A stretch of DNA of 64,000 nucleotides from Dyadobacter jejuensis (lineage in GTDB: Bacteria > Bacteroidota > Bacteroidia > Cytophagales > Spirosomataceae). Below are positions 1 through 8,408 of this stretch, one piece after another; position 1 is the first letter of the stretch; each line of letters opens with the position of its first letter. Location: the NCBI RefSeq assembly GCF_003149085.1, contig NZ_QGDT01000015.1, positions 1 through 64,000 of the forward strand, read 5' to 3'. A model generated the notes under the pieces. The model was given only the letters and a program-made list of their open reading frames with translations. It made no database searches and was not told where the DNA came from. Made by a program: the position numbers and the translations under genes.

Positions 1-68
1 TGAACTGAATTTTCTCCTTTTTGCTCTCATAGTTCCACTAATTTAAGATTAAAAATTAAATTTTAACA

Positions 69-1181
69 GTGGCCCTAATTCTGGGGAGTATTATACACAA
101 CATTAACCTTATTGAAAGAGAAAGACAGAAATATGTAAACGAGAATTTATCGAAAAGCATATCGGCATCTTCTTTAAAAAAACAGGCGTATCTAGATAGC
201 TTAATGCAGTTTGGTACAGCATTGAAAAACCAGATAAGGGGGGACAACTCTATTTCGGATCACTATCGCCAAATACTAATCAACTATTTTTCCCTTTTTG
301 AAATTACGCAACGCATGTGGTTTGACACTCAAGTCGATATCGATAGACTCAACAATGGAAAGAGTATCGTTATAGACTCAACATTATCCAATACTTTTAG
401 CGATTTGAGCCTGCATCCCAATTATATTGATAATCCATCCTATACATGGTATTTGAGTTATAGATTGATACCAATTTTCGATGAAATTCTAAATTACCGT
501 TTTGAGTATGGAGTAAAAATTGGCGAATATGAATACATTAAAGGAGCCATTGTCAAAGACACAAAATTGAATGATTATCAAGAATTGCTAATGGCTTTTT
601 TTGTAGCTCATATGTCGCAGGATAGCCGTATGGATTATGATTTGGAGGTGAAACTTATAAATTTGTTTCAAAAGGATTATCCTCAATCAAAATACTTAAA
701 GGGGTTAAATGATATCCTTAAGGATTACAACGAATTGAAAACTGGGATGCCTATGAAGGACTTAGAGATGCGAGATATCAATGGAAAGGCATTTAAACTT
801 TCCGATCTCAAGGGAAATCTTGTCTATATAGATGTCTGGGCAACTTGGTGTGGACCTTGTGTAGGTGAATTCCCCTACTCTGTAAAGCTCACGAAAAGAT
901 ATTCAAACCAACCCGATTTAAAATTCCTTTATGTATCGGTAGATGAGGACACAGATAAATGGAAGAAGTTTTTAGAAAAAAATTCACAAATCAAAGGATT
1001 TCATGGCATTCAAAATTCCGAGTTTTTAGCGGATTCCAATCATGTCACTAAATTATATAAAATCAATGGAATTCCCAGATACATTCTGATTGATAAAGAT
1101 GGAAAAATTGTAACTGCTAACGCCAAACGGCCCTCTGAATTGTTATCTAATAATTATTTAGATTCTCTCTTATTACTCTGA
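69..1181 (+). CDS. TlpA-like thiol-disulfide oxidoreductase, N-terminally shortened
   Basis: A C-terminal thioredoxin-fold domain (about residues 225-365) carries the redox motif WATWCGPC with Cys261 and Cys264 and the cis-proline segment NGIPRYILID. The family transfers electrons to periplasmic protein disulfides. The first 220 residues are helical and resemble the middle region of the TlpA-like protein at 2281-3753. The frame opens at a TAA at 57-59 and the first usable start is the GTG at 69. No signal peptide or lipobox follows, although relatives are exported lipoproteins of about 450-490 residues. The gene therefore looks as if it has lost its N-terminus, by decay or rearrangement. It lies on the same strand as the leader peptide gene at 1942 and a second TlpA-like gene. 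The family call is firm; whether the product is exported or functional is doubtful. Confidence 0.75.
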   Translation: MALILGSIIHNINLIERERQKYVNENLSKSISASSLKKQAYLDSLMQFGTALKNQIRGDNSISDHYRQILINYFSLFEITQRMWFDTQVDIDRLNNGKSIVIDSTLSNTFSDLSLHPNYIDNPSYTWYLSYRLIPIFDEILNYRFEYGVKIGEYEYIKGAIVKDTKLNDYQELLMAFFVAHMSQDSRMDYDLEVKLINLFQKDYPQSKYLKGLNDILKDYNELKTGMPMKDLEMRDINGKAFKLSDLKGNLVYIDVWATWCGPCVGEFPYSVKLTKRYSNQPDLKFLYVSVDEDTDKWKKFLEKNSQIKGFHGIQNSEFLADSNHVTKLYKINGIPRYILIDKDGKIVTANAKRPSELLSNNYLDSLLLL

Positions 1182-1560
1182 TTGGGGAGAAATTTAAGCT
1201 GGATCTTTTCAGCAAAATGGAACCTAATTTATTAACCCGTTAAGATTATTCGACAATTAATGATTCGAATCAATAATTAATACGAAAATTGTTCTTAACT
1301 GCTTGAATCCTTAGGCCAGTTTGTAGCTTAAACATAGACACATGAATCAATCAAGAATACCCTATATTTATTCTAGCTGTATTTAGCATTTTTCTTATAA
1401 CTGAGTGTATACTATACAAATCCCTTATCTAGAAAATCTACCAATTGTTACAAAAAAAATATTATTTGGTCAAAAATTACAATTGAACCAATTATCGAGG
1501 CGAATTGAACGAATTTTCTGAACTATTCTTTTATATAATTTAATTATACTTGCAGCTCAA
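1182..1560. other. AT-rich intergenic stretch with a near-perfect palindrome
   Basis: No gene is visible. The only clear structure is a palindrome at 1255-1278 with the perfect 12-base centre TGATTCGAATCA and flanks that match at five of six positions on each side. A weak promoter-like TATACTTG at about 1545 precedes the fragment at 1561. Confidence 0.4.
1255..1278. promoter_or_regulatory. 24-bp near-perfect palindrome
   Basis: The 12-base core TGATTCGAATCA (1261-1272) is a perfect inverted repeat, and AATTAA/ATAATT extends it with one mismatched pair. The symmetry suits a dimeric DNA-binding protein. There is no U-rich tail, so it is not a typical terminator. Function unknown. Confidence 0.3.
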
Positions 1561-1770
1561 ATGAGTTGTCTCATGCAAAAAACCATTTTATTCTTACCGG
1601 CCGCCATTCACAGCCACGTCCTGTCTTCGCTTTTTGTGGCTGGGTTGCTGAGGGAGGACTTTGTCATCATATATAGTACCCATTTCGGAATGGGCTTGGT
1701 TAAAGATTATTCTGGTTTTAGATCACCAGGTTCCAACTTTACGCCCGCTGGTGTGAGCTCGCTAGTGTAA
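1561..1770 (+). pseudogene. N-terminal fragment of a glycosyltransferase
   Basis: The 69 residues begin MSCLMQKTILFLPAAIHSHV and continue into a hydrophobic strand, FVIIYST. This resembles the first beta-alpha unit of GT-B fold glycosyltransferases, where a strand ending in FxPAPxxSH is followed by a helix and the second strand. After about 65 residues the frame stops, and I see no continuation in the other frames down to 1941. A whole enzyme of this type has about 400 residues, so this is a remnant. It lies directly before the leader peptide gene. The fold call comes from motif memory only; a chance ORF is the alternative. Confidence 0.4.
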
Positions 1771-1941
1771 ATGCCACGGCAACCGTTTTTATCAATGGTA
1801 TTCTGTTACCCAAGGCCTTTCAAATATAAGATCTGGGCAGTATTGTAAGCGTTTTAAACCAAAAAAATGCAATCGTATCCATCACCTAAGGATTTTCGAA
1901 AGTGAGTAATATATTTTTTAAACCTTAAAACCTTAGCAACC

Positions 1942-2192
1942 ATGAGTTTTTCTAGCTTTAGTCCCTTTGCATTAACAAGGGGGGAAATGAAGAATGTTGT
2001 TGGGGGGGCGGGTGTGGTCGGAAGCTTAATGGGGTTTGGTATCCTTCTAGTACAGGATTAGCTTCCATTAAGGCTTTTTTGGGCAAATATGTTAAAGGGA
2101 CGTATGATAATCATCCTGGATACGTGTATTCTCCTGATGGATTTACTGGGTATACTTCGGGAAGTTTGGAAGGAACCGTAACTAATTGGTGA
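1942..2192 (+). CDS. double-glycine leader peptide (RiPP/bacteriocin-like precursor), out of frame after G7
   Basis: Read directly, ATG 1942 to TAG 2061 gives 39 residues starting MSFSSFSPFALTRGEMKNVV followed by GG. The leader fits the double-glycine consensus position by position: L-12, E-8, M-7, V-4, G-2, G-1. Such leaders are cut by peptidase-containing ABC transporters. The cut falls inside a run of seven G at 2002-2008. One extra G, two fewer, or a -1 ribosomal shift there opens a second frame to the TGA at 2190-2192. That frame gives a core of about 60 residues beginning GCGRKLNGVWYPSSTG and ending in the Gly/Tyr/Ser/Thr-rich stretch YVYSPDGFTGYTSGSLEGTV then TNW. The long frame has the composition of a real core peptide; the unshifted tail (AGVVGSLMGFGILLVQD) is short and hydrophobic. 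Cause could be a sequencing error, a mutation or slippage. Neighbours are TlpA-like proteins and a glycosyltransferase fragment. No transporter or modification enzyme is in the window, though the left edge cuts the region. Confidence 0.6.
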
Positions 2193-2280
2193 TGTAGTAG
2201 TTGTTATTGGAATAATAAATATTGCTAATACATAGAAAGAAGAAAATATTAAAGTTATTTTATAATAACCACCGGTTATA

Positions 2281-3753
2281 ATGATAATTCGGTTAATAAT
2301 TTCAGCTTGGCTGTTGACTTCCTGTGGGGTGGACGAAAGTAATCATCAGGTTACGGTTCCTACTGTATTAAAGAACTCCGTATCTACCGACTCTACATGT
2401 ATCATTTATAAGGCTCCGACTGATTCTAGGCTGATTATATCTTTCATTAATGAATATGGCGACCCTGTAGAATATTCATTAGTAGATAATGCTGCAACCC
2501 TGTTCGAAAATTCCAATTTTCGAACAGGGTTTATTAAAAATAGCACTAGCCAAATTACCATTCCATTGTTTCCAGGAGATAGCATTGAAATAGATCTTCA
2601 AAAACCAGGTTTTAAATGGACCTCTTTTAAGCACACTTTCAAGAAAGCAGATACCACATTTTTAAAACTATTTCAACAAAAGCATCCTAGCCTTTTAGAA
2701 TTATATTCAGTAAAGAGAGATTCCATTTTTGGTAGCTCTAGAAGGAGCCCAGTAGGAGTTCAATCAGTCAGAGAAAGTATAAAATCTAATGTGAAATTTT
2801 TAACTCAATTTAAGGAGACTAGTTACCGTATATACAGTTTAAAAGTCAACTATCTAGAGCATCTAATCCATCAGGATAGTATTCAATATGAGCTTTATGG
2901 CTTGTATAAAACTATTGCGACATCTCAATATTTAAACGATCTCATATTATGCAGCAGTAATAGCGATAACCTACAATTCCTCACAGAACTGGACATTTTT
3001 TTTAGGAACACAGATCCTGATCTAATGAAATATGATCCAGGCATTTATAAAGAATGTATAAAGAGTTATGGAATAGAAGTTCTTCAGAAAAGGTATAGTA
3101 AACAAGACAATACTGGAGCTAACCAGTTCGACTTCTCCATACTTTTTGATTCGGCACAAAATCATTTGAATGGGAAGGAGCTAGACTATCTAAGGTATTT
3201 TTGTACTCAACAAATAGAGGAACAAAACCTGACTAGCATATACCAAACCTATCTATTAAAGCTAATACAATCATCACGGGACCAACTATTTAAAAAGTAT
3301 CTAGAAACAAGAATTAAGCCTAAAAATTATGCAGTTGGTCGCGATATCTTTTATGATGAAAATTCATTGTCCAAAAATCTAGATTCTTTGATATTCAGTA
3401 ATAAAAAGAAATATTGCCTTGTCGACATATGGGCTTCTTGGTGCCTGCCCTGTATAGAGTCGATACCTGAAATCAATAAACGGTTAAGCTTTAAAACAAA
3501 TAGTGATATCAATGTTATTTACATATCATTGGATCATGATCAAATAAAATGGAAAAATGCGTCATTACGGCACAATCTAAATTACCATGGTATCAGTCTA
3601 TTATTACAAAACCCCAGGGATAGTAAATTTGTAAAATTCTACGCAATTAAGGAAATTCCTAGATATCTTTTATTTGATCAATATGGCAAATTATTAGCGT
3701 CAAATAACTCAATGAGTTCTATTTACAATTTTATAGAAGCACAAGAAAAGTAA
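2281..3753 (+). CDS. TlpA-like thioredoxin-domain lipoprotein
   Basis: The protein has 490 residues with a short lipoprotein signal peptide (lipobox LTSC, lipidated Cys15). A middle helical region precedes a C-terminal thioredoxin fold with DIWASWCLPC (Cys388, Cys391) and the cis-proline region KEIPRYLLFD. It should be an envelope-anchored, periplasm-facing thiol-disulfide exchanger of the kind common in Bacteroidota. The active-site dipeptide is Leu-Pro rather than the Gly-Pro of the paralogue at 69-1181, which may alter redox potential. It starts about 90 bases after the end of the long leader-peptide frame, on the same strand. A 17-bp perfect inverted repeat lies inside the coding sequence at 2496-2531. 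Family firm; substrate unknown, and a role in maturing the neighbouring peptide is inference. Confidence 0.85.
   Translation: MIIRLIISAWLLTSCGVDESNHQVTVPTVLKNSVSTDSTCIIYKAPTDSRLIISFINEYGDPVEYSLVDNAATLFENSNFRTGFIKNSTSQITIPLFPGDSIEIDLQKPGFKWTSFKHTFKKADTTFLKLFQQKHPSLLELYSVKRDSIFGSSRRSPVGVQSVRESIKSNVKFLTQFKETSYRIYSLKVNYLEHLIHQDSIQYELYGLYKTIATSQYLNDLILCSSNSDNLQFLTELDIFFRNTDPDLMKYDPGIYKECIKSYGIEVLQKRYSKQDNTGANQFDFSILFDSAQNHLNGKELDYLRYFCTQQIEEQNLTSIYQTYLLKLIQSSRDQLFKKYLETRIKPKNYAVGRDIFYDENSLSKNLDSLIFSNKKKYCLVDIWASWCLPCIESIPEINKRLSFKTNSDINVIYISLDHDQIKWKNASLRHNLNYHGISLLLQNPRDSKFVKFYAIKEIPRYLLFDQYGKLLASNNSMSSIYNFIEAQEK
2496..2531 (+). repeat. 17-bp perfect inverted repeat inside a CDS
   Basis: Arms AACCCTGTTCGAAAATT at 2496-2512 and its exact complement at 2515-2531 are separated by CC. 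The RNA would form a very stable hairpin with a two-base gap, about 216 bases into the TlpA-like reading frame, which it keeps open. Confidence 0.9.
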
Positions 3754-3794
3754 TACGAGCAAAACCATCCATATATGGGTGTAATACAATTTTA

Positions 3795-4253
3795 GTGGAA
3801 CGTATTGACGCATCAGACTTTTTTATGTCCTATAAATTTAGTTCCATCAAAAACGATACGGCTGCTACCAATATAATTCAAAGGGAAGAAAAAAAATTCT
3901 TGACCAAAATGGGAATACCTTGGACAGGCTTAAGCAGGAATCAAACTGGATCTATTGCCAATAGGGATAGTTTACTCAAAAATTATGAACATATCATTGA
4001 TCAATTGAAGGATTCACCTCACCTTATGCTTTATCGTCGATTTTGTTCTGAGTGGTTGGTAAAATACATCTGTATTTCCAACCTCGAAGCATTTTACGAT
4101 CTGAGTACTTCTAATAACAGACTGCTATTCTTTTTAAATGAAATGAAAATGAGTGAGAGTAGAAACATTGAACTTGTTTACACCTCCTTTCTAAAACTTC
4201 AGTATTGTAATAGTTATAAAAAAATCTGTACAAATCTGAACTGTTTTCACTAA
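3795..4253 (+). pseudogene. remnant of a third TlpA-like protein (no catalytic domain)
   Basis: The 152-residue frame starts at a GTG and has neither a signal peptide nor a CxxC motif. Its pattern (RDSLLKNYEHIIDQLKDSPH, then a run of aromatic helices) resembles the middle helical region of the two TlpA-like proteins to the left, where RESIKSN... and DSLMQFG... occupy the same place. It is AT-rich like its neighbours. I read it as the middle part of a third paralogue that has lost both ends; the relation is by eye only. A short unrelated hypothetical protein is the alternative. It begins 41 bases after the stop of the intact paralogue. Confidence 0.4.
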
Positions 4254-4469
4254 ACTATGAGTATTTTCTTCATAAGGATATTGTTCGCTGGATGGTACTT
4301 GTTAAAACGCTTCCTTATGCCCCCCTTTTTCTTTCGGCGCTTGCAATAGACGACTTGCTAGGGATATATTTTGAAAACCTAAATGCCAACAATTTAATAT
4401 TCTTTCTTTTTTTAGAACAATAAATGATGGTAATTATGCCAAATAAACCATCACGACTGTTTACAAGCT

Positions 4470-6188
4470 ATGAAAAGAAGAACCTTTGTAACCTATACGG
4501 CTAAAACTATCTGCGCTATGCCTGCTCTTGGGGCGCTTACCCTTCAACCAATTGTTGGGGCACCGACGGTCCAAAAACCGGGATGGCTAGTCTCCTTGAT
4601 TCGATTAAATGATAGCAATTATGACCGATATAAGAAAAGTAAGGTTAGCAACAGGAGTGAATTTGCTTATGGCGGATATAAAGATGGTAATGAAATACCA
4701 AACGCTCATTCGACAATCAGTTATATCATATTCGCTTCCGTGGCTTTGCTTTCGCCGGAGAGTAAATATTATAAGTCCAAAGCCGTCGCGGATGAGCTAA
4801 CAGAGGCATTGAACTATTTGATCAAAATCCAGCATAGCGATGGTACCCTCGATTTGCTGTCTACCAATTTCCACTCTACTCCCGATGTGGGTTTTATGGT
4901 GACGTGGTTGACGCCATTTTATCGTATGCTAAAAAAAGCAAAAGAGCCGCTACACCAGGCTTCATTAACTGTATTGGAAACGTTTTTACTGCGATGCGGG
5001 GAGGCATTGACCCATGGAGGCATTCACACGCCTAACCATCGATGGGTCGTTTCTGCGGCATTAACAGAATTAAATAAGACATGACCTAACAAGAAGTATG
5101 TCGGTCGGGCTGAAGAATGGCTAGCAGAAAAAATAGATATCGATCAGGATGGGCAGTTTACCGAGCGCAGTACCTTTGTGTATTCCCCATTAACAAACCG
5201 GGTGCTGATTACCATTGCGGAGGGATTGAACAAACCCGAAATTTTTGACGCAGTACGAAAAAATTTAGAGATGAATGTATTTTACGTACACAATAATGGG
5301 GAAGTGGTAACGGAAGCCTCGGATAGGCAGGATAAATCTGTCGTAGGCACCATGGAAGGTTACTACTATCCTTACCGATATATGGCTTTAAAGGATAAAA
5401 ATCCAACTTTTGCTGCAATGGCCAAAATGATTGAAGATTCTGTAATCGACAAAATAGGTGCCCAAATCGCCTATTTCTTAGAAGACGAAAATTTATGGAA
5501 AGAATTGCCAACCCCAGCAACTTTGCCCAGCAACTATGTGAAAGTTTTTCCGATATCGGGACTGGTTCGTGTACGTAAGACCCATTGGGATGCTACTATC
5601 ATCTCTCGAAATCCAGTGTTTCTAACTTTTTATAAGGGAAATGCGGTATTACAGGGGGTTCGTTTTGCCGCATCTTTTTTTGGTAAAGGTCAGTTTCAAA
5701 CCACGGAGATCGTAGCTGATGGAAAAGATTGGCAATTAAGTCAAACTTTGGAAGGTCCTTATTATCAGCCTTATCCAAAAGAAAAAATCCCGGGAGATGG
5801 GGATTGGAAAAAACTAAGTCGTGCAGATAGAAAACAAAGTGAAATCCAGCAGTACAAGGCTCAAGCAACCATCAGGGAAGTCGCCGAGGGTATTGAAGTG
5901 GACATTGATATTTCGGGTACAGACGGGGTGCCAGTAAGTGTAGAATTCGTTTTCCGCGAAGGGGGTGAATTGAAAAACGTTACCTCCGTTAATCAAGAGA
6001 AAAAATCTTTTTTGCTGGAAGATGGGGCCATGGGGACCTTTACTAAGGGATCGGACAGCATACAATTTGGTCCTGGCTTGTCAAAACACAGGGCTTTTGA
6101 ACTTCGAGGAGCATTACCCAAAATGGATGCACCTACCGTTTATCTGACCGGCTTTACTCCCTTTAAACATACATTGAAATTATCATAA
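4470..6188 (+). pseudogene. secreted heparinase-like alpha-toroid protein interrupted by one TGA
   Basis: Positions 4470-6188 form one reading frame of 573 codons broken only by a TGA at 5082-5084. The two halves are 204 residues and a segment running PNKKYVGRAEEWLAEKIDID and onward. The N-terminus has a twin-arginine-like signal (MKRRTFVTYTAK). The first two thirds hold helical repeats with HGGIHTPNHRWVV and MEGYYYPYRYMAL, typical of alpha/alpha-toroid proteins related to heparinase-type polysaccharide lyases. The last third is a beta-rich domain ending FTPFKHTLKLS. I recall uncharacterised relatives reading through this point with PxxxYxxRxxxWLAEGIDID. Unless the stop is a sequencing error, the gene is inactive, or the second half is made separately from the GTG at 5178. 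The catalytic role is unproven. Confidence 0.6.
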
Positions 6189-6268
6189 AGAGGAAGGATC
6201 TGCCTTTTGTAGACCTACATTTTCCGTTAAAAATGTCTTTCCAGTTAGGCTTTGAATTATAAATTTGG

Positions 6269-8296
6269 TCAATAAAAAACGATGGATTGGTGGCTTTTCC
6301 CATGCTTGTCGGCTATTTGTAGTATATATTTTCCGGTCGATAGGGGGTGCAAAGGCCGTATTTTGATTAAACCGATTATAGCGTTGGTATCGATATGAAT
6401 AGGATGCACGCGCCCCTGCAAATCATAGAGCTGGAATAGGGGTTGGTTTCCTTCCTGGCGGGGACGGATATAGAAATGTTGGTCTACTACAGGGTTAGGG
6501 AAGGCCGTATACTGGTCGGTGCCTGGGGTTCCAAAGGCTACGACCTGTCCTCCAGAGGCGTAGCTGCCGTCCTGATATTGGTATACAATTTCGTAATAGA
6601 CGGTTTGATGGGTGGTTTCTGTGTCTATATAACTATAAACAAAAGAATTATTTCTGTTTTCAATGGCTCCAAAAATATGAAGGTCGGAGTAGTGAATTCG
6701 ATCCACACTTTTTCTTAATATCACTTTGTCGAGTCCAGGATCTGCCGACAAGAGCCAGGAAATTTCGGTACCGTTGGTTTTTTTGTTCGTTTTCAGGCCT
6801 CTGGTGAGTAAATTGCTGCTGCCGTTGGTCACCACGTCAAATGGAGCCGAAGTTCCACCAATTAGCCGTTGGTCTTTGGTGACTAATCGTATGCGGTAGC
6901 TGCCGGGGCCTAGGGTTTTGGGTAGGCCAATAGTGATGGGGCTCGTAGCATCCTCGCCCACATATCCCACAAAGGCTCCCTGAGCTGAAAGCAGTTCGGC
7001 CACAATTGGGAGCTGATTCAGGGAATCAATGGTGATCGAAAAGGGCATTGCGAATAGGGCGCCTGGGTAGGTTTGACTCGGTACCAGGCCTCCATAAAGA
7101 TAGGCCTGCGGCTGAAAGGGGGCCATGTCAGAGAAAAACCGATCCGATAGACTCCTGTTCCAGGCCTGAGCCGCCAGTGTTAAGCCTTGAACGCCATTGG
7201 GGACATTTTCAAAATGACCATGACCGGGCCGCGGAACCTGGATGGTGTCCGAGTTGGGTCCTGGCCAGGTATTGAACCCCACTAGGGTGCCTAATGCCTT
7301 TTGAGCGGATATTACTGGGGGGTATGGTTCGTTTTCGTTAAAAGTGACCGTCGACTGGCCTATTACCCACGGGATGGGCTGGGGATAGTCCGTTCTCGAT
7401 TGGTCGATCAGGAATTTGATATTATCGAAATAGCTATTTTGATCTATTCCCAGATCGTACGCATCGTTTTCGCCATGCGACCAGAGTACCGCTCGGATGC
7501 CCAGCCAGGAATGGAAATACCGCAATGAATTAACAATATTGGTGTAGGGCTGCCTGTAGGGCCAGTTACGCCCCACATAATGGTTGTAGGTATCCTGGCC
7601 CGAAGCAGCCTCCTTATAGTTCATAGAGTTGGCCGCCGCCCAGCCGGCATTCACAAACAATACGGGGGTGCCATAGCGCTGGTAAATATGGTCGCCCAGC
7701 TCACCCCATAGCCAGGAGGTTTCTCCGGCAGGATAGGCATAATGGTCGCTATGCAAGGGACTGAACTTTGGTGCATGCATGGGTTGGTCCTTGGCCACGG
7801 TGATATTATAGGCGTCCAAATGCTTATTGACCGAATCGAAGCTAATGACGTTATCACTGGCCGACTTAGCCCCTAAGTCTTGTACCCCCATGGCATTGGA
7901 GTTGCCGGCAATCAGAAATACTTCGCCGATTCCTACCCTTTCTACGGTGGTGGTATCTTCCGTCCCGTCGGGTCGTGTACCGATAGCTATCAGGCGGTAC
8001 CAGCCACTTTGTTGTTTCAAAGTGGTACGTATAAGTCCTTGCGTCAATTGTTCCTGGGGGACTGTTATCTGGACGGTACGTCGACCGGCGGGGGAGAGGG
8101 GCGCCAAGGATAGGGAAATGCGCTGATAGGGGTATAGGGCATAGCCACTGATGGCACAAGTGGCCGAGTCGCCCAGGTTCCGTTGTACGACTTGCTGTGG
8201 AATGGGGCTCGTCAGGACGATCTGTCCAAAGGAGTGCTTTGAGGCCCATCCATTTGCCACTAGGCCCAGGAAGATATATAGTATACGGTACTTCAT
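6269..8296 (-). CDS. SASA-family (sialate O-acetylesterase-like) esterase with T9SS sorting domain
   Basis: The 675-residue protein has a signal peptide (about 1-25), an Ig-like N-terminal strand region, and an SGNH/SASA esterase core at about 120-390. The core carries GNSNAMG (Ser133 as likely nucleophile), the WSHGENDAYD block near 272-281 and GHGHFE. A beta domain follows, then a C-terminal type A sorting domain with AFPNPVVDQ and a terminal LSTGKYILQI strand pattern. The family removes O-acetyl groups from sialic acid or other glycans. The sorting domain predicts type IX secretion to the cell surface. It lies 112 bases after the histidine kinase on the same strand, so it may belong to that transcript. 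Its substrate cannot be told from sequence. Confidence 0.85.
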   Translation of the reverse strand: MKYRILYIFLGLVANGWASKHSFGQIVLTSPIPQQVVQRNLGDSATCAISGYALYPYQRISLSLAPLSPAGRRTVQITVPQEQLTQGLIRTTLKQQSGWYRLIAIGTRPDGTEDTTTVERVGIGEVFLIAGNSNAMGVQDLGAKSASDNVISFDSVNKHLDAYNITVAKDQPMHAPKFSPLHSDHYAYPAGETSWLWGELGDHIYQRYGTPVLFVNAGWAAANSMNYKEAASGQDTYNHYVGRNWPYRQPYTNIVNSLRYFHSWLGIRAVLWSHGENDAYDLGIDQNSYFDNIKFLIDQSRTDYPQPIPWVIGQSTVTFNENEPYPPVISAQKALGTLVGFNTWPGPNSDTIQVPRPGHGHFENVPNGVQGLTLAAQAWNRSLSDRFFSDMAPFQPQAYLYGGLVPSQTYPGALFAMPFSITIDSLNQLPIVAELLSAQGAFVGYVGEDATSPITIGLPKTLGPGSYRIRLVTKDQRLIGGTSAPFDVVTNGSSNLLTRGLKTNKKTNGTEISWLLSADPGLDKVILRKSVDRIHYSDLHIFGAIENRNNSFVYSYIDTETTHQTVYYEIVYQYQDGSYASGGQVVAFGTPGTDQYTAFPNPVVDQHFYIRPRQEGNQPLFQLYDLQGRVHPIHIDTNAIIGLIKIRPLHPLSTGKYILQIADKHGKSHQSIVFY

Positions 8297-8408
8297 ATGC
8301 GGTTGTTTGGTGTGTTTCGCCGTGGGAAGTTACATAGAATTGCCGAATCACTTAGGAGGAATGGCATACCGGTGCCCTAATTCCTTGTCCAAGGAAAGGT
8401 CCTAAAGA

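Noticed and set aside
2496..2531. 17-bp hairpin as an intrinsic terminator
   Set aside because: It lies 216 bases inside an intact frame and is followed by TATTAAAAA rather than a T-tract on the sense strand.
4257..4349. 30-codon hydrophobic frame (MSIFFIRILFAGWYLL...) after the TlpA remnant
   Set aside because: It is short, has no ribosome-binding site or relatives I recognise, and lies in decayed sequence; too little support.
1..4469. Region as an insertion sequence or prophage edge
   Set aside because: No transposase, integrase, terminal inverted repeat or tRNA attachment site is visible in this part.
5082..5084. In-frame TGA as a selenocysteine codon
   Set aside because: No selenocysteine insertion hairpin is apparent, the protein family has no known redox centre there, and a decayed or miscalled base fits better.
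7866..8351. 161-codon minus-strand frame at the start of the SASA esterase
   Set aside because: The other frame gives a signal peptide and the conserved esterase block; this frame is rich in Pro/Arg/Thr without any pattern.
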